Both the position numbers and the translations under genes were made by a program. Shown here one piece after another: positions 43,996 to 53,136 of a stretch of 64,000 nt of DNA. Within the stretch, counting starts at the first letter, position 1. The number at the start of each line of letters is the position of its first letter. Under the pieces are notes generated by a model, which had not been told where the DNA came from, ran no database searches, and was given only the letters and a program-made list of their open reading frames with translations. The DNA comes from Pseudomonas inefficax (GTDB lineage: Bacteria; Pseudomonadota; Gammaproteobacteria; Pseudomonadales; Pseudomonadaceae). Where the stretch lies: contig NZ_OPYN01000172.1 in NCBI RefSeq assembly GCF_900277125.1, positions 1 to 64,000 of the forward strand. The letters are read 5' to 3'.

Positions 43996-45279
43996 CTATG
44001 CCGCCAATCGCCCACTGGCAATCGCCTCCGATGCCGCAAGCATCGCGCGCAGCAACACCGCGCAGCCCGCAGCCAGGTCCTCGGGCGTGGCGTTCTCGAT
44101 CTCGTTATGGCTGATACCGTTCTCGCAGGGCACGAAAATCATCCCCGCCGGCCCAAGCTCGGCCAGGAAGATCGCGTCGTGCCCCGCGCCGCTGACGATG
44201 TCCATGTGCGGCAGGCCCAGCGCCTGCGCCGATTCGCGCACGGCGTCGACACACCCTTTATCGAAGTACAACGCCGGGAAATCGGCCGTGGGTACCAACT
44301 CGTGGCTCAGGCCATGCCTGGCACAAGTCGCTTCGATCACCGCGCGCACATCGGCAATCATCGCATTCAGCTGCTCACCCTCCAGATGACGAAAATCCAG
44401 GGTCATGCGCACTTCGCCCGGGATCACGTTGCGCGAGCCCGGGTAGGCCTGCAGGCAACCCACCGTGCCACAGGCGTGGGGCTGGTGGCCGAGGGCGGTG
44501 CGGTTGACTGCCTCCACCACCGCCGCCGCGCCGACCAGGGCGTCCTTGCGCAGGTGCATGGGCGTAGGGCCGGCATGGGCCTCGACACCGCGCAGGGTCA
44601 GGTCGAACCATTTCTGGCCCAGCGCGCCCAGCACCACGCCGATGGTCTTGCGCTGATCTTCGAGGATCGGGCCCTGCTCGATATGCGCTTCGAAATAGGC
44701 CCCCACCGGGTGGCCTGATACAGCGCGCGGGCCGGCGTAGCCAATGGCGTTCAACGCCTCGCCAACGCTGACACCCTGGGCGTCGCGCTTGGCCAGGGTT
44801 TCCTCCAGGGTGAACTTGCTGGCGAACACCCCGGACCCCATCATGCACGGCGCAAAGCGCGAGCCTTCCTCGTTGGTCCACACCACCACTTCCAGCGGCG
44901 CTTCGGTCTCCACGCCGAGGTCATTGAGGGTGCGGAGCACTTCCAACCCGGCCATCACCCCGAAGCAGCCGTCGAACTTGCCACCGGTGGGCTGGGTGTC
45001 GATATGGCTGCCGGTCATCACCGGGGGCAGCTTGGGGTTTCGCCCAGGGCGGCGGGCGAAGATGTTGCCGACGGCGTCGATGCTGACCGTGCAACCGGCG
45101 GCCTCGCACCACTGCACGAACAGATCGCGGGCTTGGCGGTCGAGATCGGTCAGGGCCAGGCGGCACACGCCGCCCTTGGCGGTGGCACCGAGGCGGGCCA
45201 GGTCCATCAGGGACTGCCACAGGCGGGTGCTGTCGATGTGGGGGGCGGTGGTCTTCAGGATGTCTTGGACTGGGGTCAC
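43996..45279 (-). CDS. Zn-dependent amidase/hydantoinase carbamoylase (N-carbamoyl-beta-alanine amidohydrolase)
   Basis: A 427-residue M20-family amidohydrolase. Metal ligands sit in TGSHIDTQPTGGKFDGCFGVMAGLE, WTNEEGSRFAPCMMGSG, EAHIEQGPILE and ISHNEIENATPED; the dimerisation part has GVEAHAGPTPMHLRKDAL. Together with hydA and preTA this fits beta-ureidopropionase, the last step of reductive pyrimidine breakdown (N-carbamoyl-beta-alanine to beta-alanine, CO2 and ammonia). Start is GTG 45279, with AAGGAG 7 bases upstream. The upstream in-frame extension crosses a REP. The related L-carbamoylase HyuC and allantoate amidohydrolase cannot be excluded by sequence. Confidence 0.88.
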   Translation of the reverse strand: MTPVQDILKTTAPHIDSTRLWQSLMDLARLGATAKGGVCRLALTDLDRQARDLFVQWCEAAGCTVSIDAVGNIFARRPGRNPKLPPVMTGSHIDTQPTGGKFDGCFGVMAGLEVLRTLNDLGVETEAPLEVVVWTNEEGSRFAPCMMGSGVFASKFTLEETLAKRDAQGVSVGEALNAIGYAGPRAVSGHPVGAYFEAHIEQGPILEDQRKTIGVVLGALGQKWFDLTLRGVEAHAGPTPMHLRKDALVGAAAVVEAVNRTALGHQPHACGTVGCLQAYPGSRNVIPGEVRMTLDFRHLEGEQLNAMIADVRAVIEATCARHGLSHELVPTADFPALYFDKGCVDAVRESAQALGLPHMDIVSGAGHDAIFLAELGPAGMIFVPCENGISHNEIENATPEDLAAGCAVLLRAMLAASEAIASGRLAA

Positions 45280-45312
45280 GGGTTTCTCCTTAAGGCTTTT
45301 TGTTTTCTGTGC

Positions 45313-45407
45313 CGGCCTCTTCGCGGGCATGCCCGCTCCCACAGGATCACCACAGGTCTGAAAAACCGTGCAGTACCTGTTGGAGCGGGCGGGCCCGCGA
45401 AGAAGCC
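45313..45407. repeat. REP pair
   Basis: Inverted GCGGGCATGCCCGCTCCCACAG and TTGGAGCGGGCGGGCCCGCG units between the amidohydrolase and the permease. Confidence 0.85.
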
Positions 45408-45416
45408 AGCGCGGTC

Positions 45417-46907
45417 TCACGGCAAGGGCTTGGCCACCCGCGCCGGGCTGCGCGCGACAACGCCGGCGAAGAGGTAATACAGCGCCCCACCCAGCAGCGA
45501 ACCGGTGAACCAGCCGTAGTCGTAGAACCAGCTGAAACTGTTGTTGCCAATGGCCATTACTGTCAGCGCCACCGGCAACGCAAAGGCGGCAAAGCCGGCC
45601 CAGTTCCACGCCGGGTATACGTCGTCACGGTACAGCCCGGCCAGGTCCAGCTGCTGCCGGCGGATCAGGAAGTAGTCCACCACCATGATCCCGGCAATCG
45701 GCCCCAGCAGGCTGGAATAGCCCAGCAGCCAGTTGGAGTACACGCTTTCCAGGCTAAGGTCGGAGACGATCCAGCCCAGCTTCTTCAGCAACTCATGGCC
45801 CATCAGCGCCAGGCCGATGAAGCCGGTCAGCCACACCGCGCGGCTGCGCCCGATCAGGCGTGGGGCGATGTTCTGGAAATCGTTGGTCGGCGACACGATG
45901 TTCGCCGCGGTGTTGGTCGACAGCGTGGCGATCACGATCAGCGCCATGGCCAGGGCCACCCAGAACGGGCTGTGGATCTTGCCGATCAGGCTGACCGGGT
46001 CGGACACGGTCTCGCCAACCAGCGACGCCGAGGCAGCGGTCAGCACCACGCCCAGCGCGGCGAACAGGAACATGGTCAGCGGCAAGCCGAAGATCTGCCC
46101 GAGAATCTGGTCCTTCTGGCTGCGTGCGTAACGGCTGAAGTCGGGGATGTTCAGCGAGAGCGTGGCCCAGAAACCGACCATGGCAGTAAGCCCGGCGCAG
46201 AAGTAGCCGAGCATGTTCGCCCCTTCCGGGCGCTTGGGCGGCTGGGCCAGCAGTTCGCTCATCGACATGTGCGGCAAGGCCCAGAACAGCAGGCCGACGC
46301 CGACCGCCACCAACAGCGGTGCAGAAAGCGTTTCGAGCCACTTGATCGACTCGGCGCCGCGTAGCACCACCCACAGGTTCAGGCACCAGAAGACCATGAA
46401 GCCGATCACCTCGCCGGTACCGCCCAGGGCCTTCCAGCCGTCGAACACCGAGCCGAGGAACAGGTGGATAGCCAGGCCGCCGAACATGGTCTGGATGCCG
46501 AACCAGCCACAGGCGACCACCGCTCGGATCAGGCATGGCACGTTGGAGCCAAGAATGCCGAACGACGAACGCAGCAGCACCGGGAACGGAATGCCGTACT
46601 TGGTGCCTGGGAAGGCGTTGAGGGTGAGCGGGATCAGCACGATCAGGTTGGCCAGCAAGATCGCCAGCAATGCCTCGCCCACGCTGAGGCCGAAGTAGGC
46701 GGTGAGCACGCCGCCAAGGGTGTAGGTGGGCACGCAGATGGACATGCCCACCCACAGGGCGGTGATATGCCATTTGTTCCAGGTGCGCTGGTGCACCTTG
46801 GTCGGGGCGATGTCGTGATTGTAGCGCGGGCTGTCGAGGACATCGCTGCCCTCGGACAGCTCGAACAGGCCATCCTGCTCGACCACTTCCGATCTGCTCT
46901 GCTGCAT
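45417..46907 (-). CDS. NCS1-family permease (pyrimidine/hydantoin/allantoin type)
   Basis: A 496-residue, 12-helix sodium- or proton-coupled symporter. NCS1 landmarks are PRYNHDIAPTKVHQRTWNKWHITALWVGMSICVPTYTLGG, GWFGIQTMFGG and NIPDFSRYARSQKDQILGQ. The pairing with the pyrimidine catabolic genes suggests uracil, dihydropyrimidine or hydantoin uptake. ATG 46907 has GGAGC 8 bases upstream. Divergent from hydA; same strand as the amidohydrolase, so the two flanks may share one regulator. Confidence 0.9.
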   Translation of the reverse strand: MQQSRSEVVEQDGLFELSEGSDVLDSPRYNHDIAPTKVHQRTWNKWHITALWVGMSICVPTYTLGGVLTAYFGLSVGEALLAILLANLIVLIPLTLNAFPGTKYGIPFPVLLRSSFGILGSNVPCLIRAVVACGWFGIQTMFGGLAIHLFLGSVFDGWKALGGTGEVIGFMVFWCLNLWVVLRGAESIKWLETLSAPLLVAVGVGLLFWALPHMSMSELLAQPPKRPEGANMLGYFCAGLTAMVGFWATLSLNIPDFSRYARSQKDQILGQIFGLPLTMFLFAALGVVLTAASASLVGETVSDPVSLIGKIHSPFWVALAMALIVIATLSTNTAANIVSPTNDFQNIAPRLIGRSRAVWLTGFIGLALMGHELLKKLGWIVSDLSLESVYSNWLLGYSSLLGPIAGIMVVDYFLIRRQQLDLAGLYRDDVYPAWNWAGFAAFALPVALTVMAIGNNSFSWFYDYGWFTGSLLGGALYYLFAGVVARSPARVAKPLP

Positions 46908-48691
<1,784 letters not shown>

Positions 48692-48698
48692 GGCCATT

Positions 48699-48800
48699 GG
48701 GGCTGCTGCGCAGCCCATCGCGACACAAGGCCGCTCCTACATGAGTGCGCGGTTCCTTGTAGGAGCGGCCTTGTGTCGCGATGGGTCGCGCAGCGGCCCT
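48699..48800. repeat. REP pair between hydA and preT
   Basis: Inverted GCGACACAAGGCCGCTCCTACA units inside what is probably a single operon; such hairpins may set relative mRNA levels. Confidence 0.85.
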
Positions 48801-48856
48801 AGAAAACACCGCAATGCTTGTCGCCTGCATCCATAAAAAATAGAGAGGCTACAACC

Positions 48857-50224
48857 GTGATCGACGTCCTGAACCACTTGCCGCGCCCCCGGGCCGGCGC
48901 CGACCAACTGGCCGAGCGCTTCAGCGATCTGGCCCCACCCCTCACCGCTCGCCAGGCCGCCGTCGAAAGCGCACGCTGCCTGTATTGTTATGACGCTCCC
49001 TGCGTCAACGCTTGCCCCAGTGACATCGACATCCCGTCGTTCATCCACCGCATCAGCGACGAAAACCTGCAAGGCGCCGCCGAGCGCATCCTTTCGGCCA
49101 ACATTCTCGGCGGCAGTTGCGCCCGCGTCTGCCCCACCGAAATCCTTTGCCAGCAAGCCTGCGTGCGCAACAACGCGCAGGAATGCGCACCGGTGCTGAT
49201 CGGCCAGTTGCAGCGCTATGCCCTGGACAATGCCCACTTCACCGAGCACCCGTTCCAGCGCTCGCCGGCCACCGGCAAGCGCATTGCCGTGGTCGGTGCC
49301 GGCCCAGCCGGGCTGTCGTGCGCCCACCGCCTGGCCATGCATGGGCATGATGTGGTTGTGTTCGAGGCCTGCGACAAGGCTGGTGGCCTCAACGAGTACG
49401 GCATCGCCCGCTACAAGCTGGTGGACGACTATGCCCAGCGTGAAGTGGAATTCCTGCTCGGCATCGGTGGCATCGAAATTCGCCATGGCCAGCGCCTGGG
49501 TAGCAACCTCGGCCTGGGCGAACTGCGCGACCAGTACGACGCAGTGTTCCTCGGCCTGGGCCTGAATGCCGTGCGCCAGCTAGGCCTGCCGGATGAAGAA
49601 GCCCCCGGCCTGCTCGCCGCCACCGCATACATCCGCGAACTGCGCCAGGCCGGCGACCTGAGCCAGTTGCCCCTGGCCGACCGCTGCCTGGTGATCGGCG
49701 CCGGCAACACCGCGATCGACATGGCCGTGCAGATGAGCCGCCTGGGTGCCCGCGATGTCAACCTGGTGTACCGCCGCGGCCATGCCGACATGGGTGCCAC
49801 CGGCCACGAGCAGGACATCGCCAAGGCCAACCAGGTACGCCTGCACACCTGGGCCCGCCCCGATGCGGTACTGTTGGACGAAAGCGGCAGGGTGCGCGGC
49901 ATGCGCTTTGCCCGCACCGAGCTGGCAGACGGCCGCCTGCGCGACACCGGCGAAACCTTCGAGCTGGCTGCCGATGCCATTTTCAAGGCCATCGGCCAAC
50001 GCTTCGACGACGCCAGCCTCGGCGACCCGGTGGCCGCACAACTGGCGCGCATTGGCGAGCGCATCTGCGTCGACGAAACGATGCAGACCAGCCTGCCGGG
50101 CGTATATGCCGGCGGTGACTGCACCGCCTTGGGCCAGGACCTTACCGTTCAGGCTGTGCAACACGGCAAGCTGGCCGCCGAAGCCATCCATGCCCAACTC
50201 ATGCTCAACGTAGAGGCTGCGTAA
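48857..50224 (+). CDS. preT: NAD-dependent dihydropyrimidine dehydrogenase subunit PreT
   Basis: A 455-residue flavoprotein subunit that transfers electrons between NADH and PreA to reduce uracil and thymine. Two N-terminal [4Fe-4S] sets are CLYCYDAPCVNACP and GSCARVCPTEILCQQAC. The FAD Rossmann motif is VVGAGPAGLSCAHRL, the NAD motif VIGAGNTAIDMAVQ, and the C-terminal FAD motif GVYAGGDCTALGQDLTVQAVQHG. Start is GTG 48857 with AGAGAGG upstream. The stop abuts the preA start. Confidence 0.94.
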   Translation: MIDVLNHLPRPRAGADQLAERFSDLAPPLTARQAAVESARCLYCYDAPCVNACPSDIDIPSFIHRISDENLQGAAERILSANILGGSCARVCPTEILCQQACVRNNAQECAPVLIGQLQRYALDNAHFTEHPFQRSPATGKRIAVVGAGPAGLSCAHRLAMHGHDVVVFEACDKAGGLNEYGIARYKLVDDYAQREVEFLLGIGGIEIRHGQRLGSNLGLGELRDQYDAVFLGLGLNAVRQLGLPDEEAPGLLAATAYIRELRQAGDLSQLPLADRCLVIGAGNTAIDMAVQMSRLGARDVNLVYRRGHADMGATGHEQDIAKANQVRLHTWARPDAVLLDESGRVRGMRFARTELADGRLRDTGETFELAADAIFKAIGQRFDDASLGDPVAAQLARIGERICVDETMQTSLPGVYAGGDCTALGQDLTVQAVQHGKLAAEAIHAQLMLNVEAA

Positions 50225-51499
50225 ATGGCCGACCTGTCCATCGAATTTGCCGGCATCAAGGCACCCAACCCCTTCTGGCTGGCCTCCGCACCGCCAACCG
50301 ACAAGGCCTACAACGTGGTCCGCGCCTTCGAGGCCGGCTGGGGTGGCGTAGTGTGGAAAACCCTGGGCGAAGACCCGGCGGCAGTCAACGTGTCGTCGCG
50401 CTACTCGGCGCATTACGGCCCCAATCGCCAGGTGCAGGGCATCAACAACATCGAGCTGATCACCGATCGCTCACTGGACATCAACCTGCGCGAAATCACC
50501 CAGGTGAAGAAAGACTGGCCCGACCGCGCGCTGATCGTGTCGCTGATGGTGCCGTGCGTGGAAGATTCGTGGAAGTTCATCCTGCCGCTGGTGGAAGCCA
50601 CCGGGGCCGATGGCATCGAACTGAACTTCGGCTGCCCGCACGGCATGCCGGAGCGCGGCATGGGCGCGGCGGTCGGCCAGGTGCCGGAGTACGTGGAGAT
50701 GGTCACCCGCTGGTGCAAGACGTACTGCTCGCTGCCGGTGATCGTCAAACTCACGCCGAACATCACCGACATCCGCCAGTCGGCGCGCGCCGCGCACCGT
50801 GGAGGGGCCGATGCGGTGTCGTTGATCAATACCATCAACTCGATCACCAGCGTCGACCTTGATCGCATGGTCGCCCACCCCATCGTCGGCGACCAGAGCA
50901 CCCATGGCGGCTACTGCGGCTCGGCGGTGAAACCGATTGCCCTGAACATGGTGGCGGAAATCGCCCGCGACCCGCAAACGCGCGGCTTGCCGATTTGCGG
51001 TATTGGCGGCATCGGCAGTTGGCGTGACGCCGCCGAGTTCATGGCCCTGGGCAGTGGCGCCGTGCAGGTTTGCACGGCAGCGATGCTGCACGGCTTCCGC
51101 ATCGTCGAGGACATGAAGGACGGCCTGGCGCGCTGGATGGACCAGCACGGGCACCGCAACATCGAGGCGTTTCGCGGCCAGGCGGTGGGGCATACCACTG
51201 ACTGGAAGTACCTGGACATGAACTACAAGTCGGTGGCGCACATCGACCAGCAGGCATGCATTGGCTGCGGGCGCTGCCACATTGCCTGTGAGGATACTTC
51301 GCACCAAGCGATTGCCAGTACGCTGAAGGCAGATGGCACGCATGCCTACAGCGTGATCGATGCGGAATGCGTGGGCTGCAACCTGTGCCAGATCACCTGC
51401 CCGGTGGAGAGCTGCATCGAGATGGTGGCTCAGGACACCGGCAAGCCGTACCTGAACTGGACGCAGGATCCGCGTAACCCCTACCGTGAGGCCAGTTGA
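50225..51499 (+). CDS. preA: NAD-dependent dihydropyrimidine dehydrogenase subunit PreA
   Basis: A 424-residue FMN and Fe-S subunit that reduces the pyrimidine ring. The FMN TIM barrel has FWLASAPPTDKAYNV, ELNFGCPHGMPERGMGAAVGQ and VKLTPNITDI. C-terminal two [4Fe-4S] motifs are CIGCGRCHIACE and CVGCNLCQITCP. No spacer separates it from preT. Works with hydA and the carbamoyl amidohydrolase to convert uracil to beta-alanine. Confidence 0.95.
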   Translation: MADLSIEFAGIKAPNPFWLASAPPTDKAYNVVRAFEAGWGGVVWKTLGEDPAAVNVSSRYSAHYGPNRQVQGINNIELITDRSLDINLREITQVKKDWPDRALIVSLMVPCVEDSWKFILPLVEATGADGIELNFGCPHGMPERGMGAAVGQVPEYVEMVTRWCKTYCSLPVIVKLTPNITDIRQSARAAHRGGADAVSLINTINSITSVDLDRMVAHPIVGDQSTHGGYCGSAVKPIALNMVAEIARDPQTRGLPICGIGGIGSWRDAAEFMALGSGAVQVCTAAMLHGFRIVEDMKDGLARWMDQHGHRNIEAFRGQAVGHTTDWKYLDMNYKSVAHIDQQACIGCGRCHIACEDTSHQAIASTLKADGTHAYSVIDAECVGCNLCQITCPVESCIEMVAQDTGKPYLNWTQDPRNPYREAS

Positions 51500-51506
51500 A
51501 GCAATA

Positions 51507-51623
51507 GGGCTGCCTTGCAGCCCTTCGCGGGCACGCCCGCTCCCACAGAGATTGCGCCGCTTGGGAAGGCAGCGAAACACCTGTGGGAGCGGGCGTGCTC
51601 GCGAAGGGCCGCAAAGCGGCCCC
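51507..51623. repeat. REP pair after preA
   Basis: Inverted GCGGGCACGCCCGCTCCCACA and TGTGGGAGCGGGCGTGCTCGCGA units with GGCTGC-type outer arms. Confidence 0.85.
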
Positions 51624-51645
51624 GATCGCTCAGCGTACACCAACC

Positions 51646-52266
51646 TCAAGGCTCCAGCCCGATCCCCCGCAAGATCACACTGGTCACCGTCTGTACCGAA
51701 CTTTCAAAGGCCATGTCCGACAACGCTTCCCCGCCATTGAGCAAGGTCACCTGGTAACCAAAGTCGGCATAGTGCTGGGTCGAGGCCCAGATCATGTACA
51801 AAAGCGCCGACGGCTCCACTGGCAGGATGCGCCCCTCCTCCACCCAGCGTCGGATCTTGGCTTCCTTCAGCTTGGCCCAGGGCACCAGGCTTTCATCCAG
51901 GTTCACCCCGAGTACCGGCGCCCCGTGCAGCATCTCTTCGGCCCAGATCTTCGAACCCAGCGGTCGCGAGCGCGAGTGGCCCATCTTCGCCCGGATGTAA
52001 CTGGTCAGCACCACGCGCGGGTCGTCGAAGTTCTCGAAGCACAGCGCGTCCTGCTTCCACACATCCAGCAAGTCCTGCAGCACCGCACGAAACAGGTCGT
52101 CCTTGGTGCTGAAGTAGTAATGCAGGTTGGAACGCGGCAACTCGGCCTGCTCGGCGATATCGCCCATCGAGGTGGCGCCGTAACCTTTCTCGGCAAACAC
52201 CTTTTCCGCTGCCTGCAGGATCTTCTCGATATTGCGCCGGCGGATTTCGATCTTGTGGTTGGCCAT
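51646..52266 (-). CDS. TetR-family regulator, RutR-like (pyrimidine locus)
   Basis: A 206-residue repressor/activator. The helix-turn-helix is ATSMGDIAEQAELPRSNLHYYFSTKDDLFRAVL. The C-terminal domain (SKIWAEEMLHGAPVLGVNLDESLVPWAKLKEAKIRRWVEEGRILPVEPSALLYMIWASTQHYADF) resembles RutR, which senses uracil. It is convergent with preA, so it is most likely the local regulator. ATG 52266 overlaps the stop of an upstream 37-codon VOC remnant (ATGA-type overlap) and lacks its own good Shine-Dalgarno, so translation may depend on coupling. Confidence 0.88.
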   Translation of the reverse strand: MANHKIEIRRRNIEKILQAAEKVFAEKGYGATSMGDIAEQAELPRSNLHYYFSTKDDLFRAVLQDLLDVWKQDALCFENFDDPRVVLTSYIRAKMGHSRSRPLGSKIWAEEMLHGAPVLGVNLDESLVPWAKLKEAKIRRWVEEGRILPVEPSALLYMIWASTQHYADFGYQVTLLNGGEALSDMAFESSVQTVTSVILRGIGLEP

Positions 52267-52379
52267 CAGGCTTGGGCCGTCCAGCCGAACACACTGCCAT
52301 GGAAGGCCTTGCTCCATGCGATGTCGCTGACATTGAACTCGATGTTGTCAATCTGCCGGTCAGTACCGCGAATGCCCAT
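52266..52379 (-). pseudogene. Truncated VOC/glyoxalase N-terminus, 37 codons, coupled to the TetR gene
   Basis: ATG 52379, preceded by GGAG 6 bases upstream, opens a 37-residue frame containing RQIDNIEFNVSDIAWSKAF and GSVFGW. This is the first beta-alpha unit of VOC (glyoxalase/bleomycin resistance) proteins, where DHIEFNVSDI..SKAFY is usual. The metal-ligand His is Asn here. It stops at TGA overlapping the ATG of the regulator. It looks like a gene remnant now acting as a translational leader; alternatively a small conserved peptide. Confidence 0.6.
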
Positions 52380-52438
52380 GTGTGCTCCGTGCCGAAGGGG
52401 TTTGCCCTAGTCTACTCCGGTCGTTTCACACTTTTATA

Positions 52439-52726
52439 TCAGGCAGCCTGAAACAACCGGGTAATTACAGGTTGCTGTCGGTGACGCGCCTGCCAGATAT
52501 CGTAATCAGCCTGAATGGCCAACCACAGGCGGGCGGTACTTATTCCAGCCATCTCCAGGCGTATCGCCAAATCCGGAGACATCGCCGCGCGACCATGCAA
52601 TACCCGCGAAAGCGCTTCTCGAGAGAATCCAAGATGCGATGCGAAGGCCTTAACCGTCAGACCTAACGCGGGCAGAACATCTTCACGCAGGGTTTCGCCA
52701 GGATGTGGCGGGTTGTGCAAAGACAT
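52439..52726 (-). CDS. higA: HigA-family antitoxin
   Basis: A 95-residue XRE-type antitoxin. It starts PPHPGETLREDVLPALGLTVKAFA with HTH AFASHLGFSREALSRVLHGRAAMSPDLAIRLE, then the HigA C-terminal helix ARLWLAIQADYDIWQA. The gene lies 15 bases after the toxin gene, the toxin-first order typical of higBA. It should bind and neutralise HigB and repress the promoter. Confidence 0.92.
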   Translation of the reverse strand: MSLHNPPHPGETLREDVLPALGLTVKAFASHLGFSREALSRVLHGRAAMSPDLAIRLEMAGISTARLWLAIQADYDIWQARHRQQPVITRLFQAA

Positions 52727-52741
52727 GCTCAGCTCTCCTTT

Positions 52742-53020
52742 TCAGTGGTAATCAAGGTAATCGACCAGTTCGACATCCGAACCCACGAAGCGAAAGATCA
52801 GCCGCCAGTTACCAGACACACTGACTGACCAGAAGCCTGACAACTCCCCCTTGAGCGGATGTAAGTGCCAGCCTGGTACGCTCAAATCTTGCGCAGACAT
52901 GGCGCACTCGAGAAACTGGAGTTGCCGCTTCAAGCGCTTTGCGTGAGAGAGCTGGATCCCTCGAGTGTTGCCCGTATCATGAAAAATACGCAGTCCCTTG
53001 TGTCGAAAACTGATGATCAT
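52742..53020 (-). CDS. higB: HigB-family toxin (RelE superfamily mRNA interferase)
   Basis: A 92-residue ribosome-dependent RNase. MIISFRHKGLRIFHDTGNTRGI starts the HigB fold; PGWHLHPLKGELSGFWSVSVSGNWRLIFRF contains the conserved basic/aromatic core. ATG 53020 matches the family; an upstream in-frame start at 53068 would run into the operator region. Complete, with no sign of inactivation. Confidence 0.92.
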   Translation of the reverse strand: MIISFRHKGLRIFHDTGNTRGIQLSHAKRLKRQLQFLECAMSAQDLSVPGWHLHPLKGELSGFWSVSVSGNWRLIFRFVGSDVELVDYLDYH

Positions 53021-53056
53021 GGGTAGCTCGCCGCGTCCATTTGGGAGACGAGCCAA

Positions 53057-53112
53057 GTGTGACGCCATGAGTCACACGAAGCAAAGTATCATATGTGACG
53101 TAATGCGTCACA
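53057..53112. promoter_or_regulatory. higBA promoter with two palindromic operators
   Basis: GTGTGAC-N7-GTCACAC (53057-53077) and TGTGAC-N7-GTCACA (53094-53112) are two copies of one operator, 36 bases centre to centre. A minus-strand -10-like TATGAT (53088-53093) lies between them. Their position just upstream of higB makes them likely HigA autorepression sites. Confidence 0.65.
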
Positions 53113-53136
53113 CGTTGATTGCCAGTGGAGGCGTTT

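Noticed and set aside
45280-45609. N-terminal extension of the carbamoyl amidohydrolase
   Set aside because: It crosses a REP pair and the 3' end of the permease gene; GTG 45279 has a strong Shine-Dalgarno and fits the family start.
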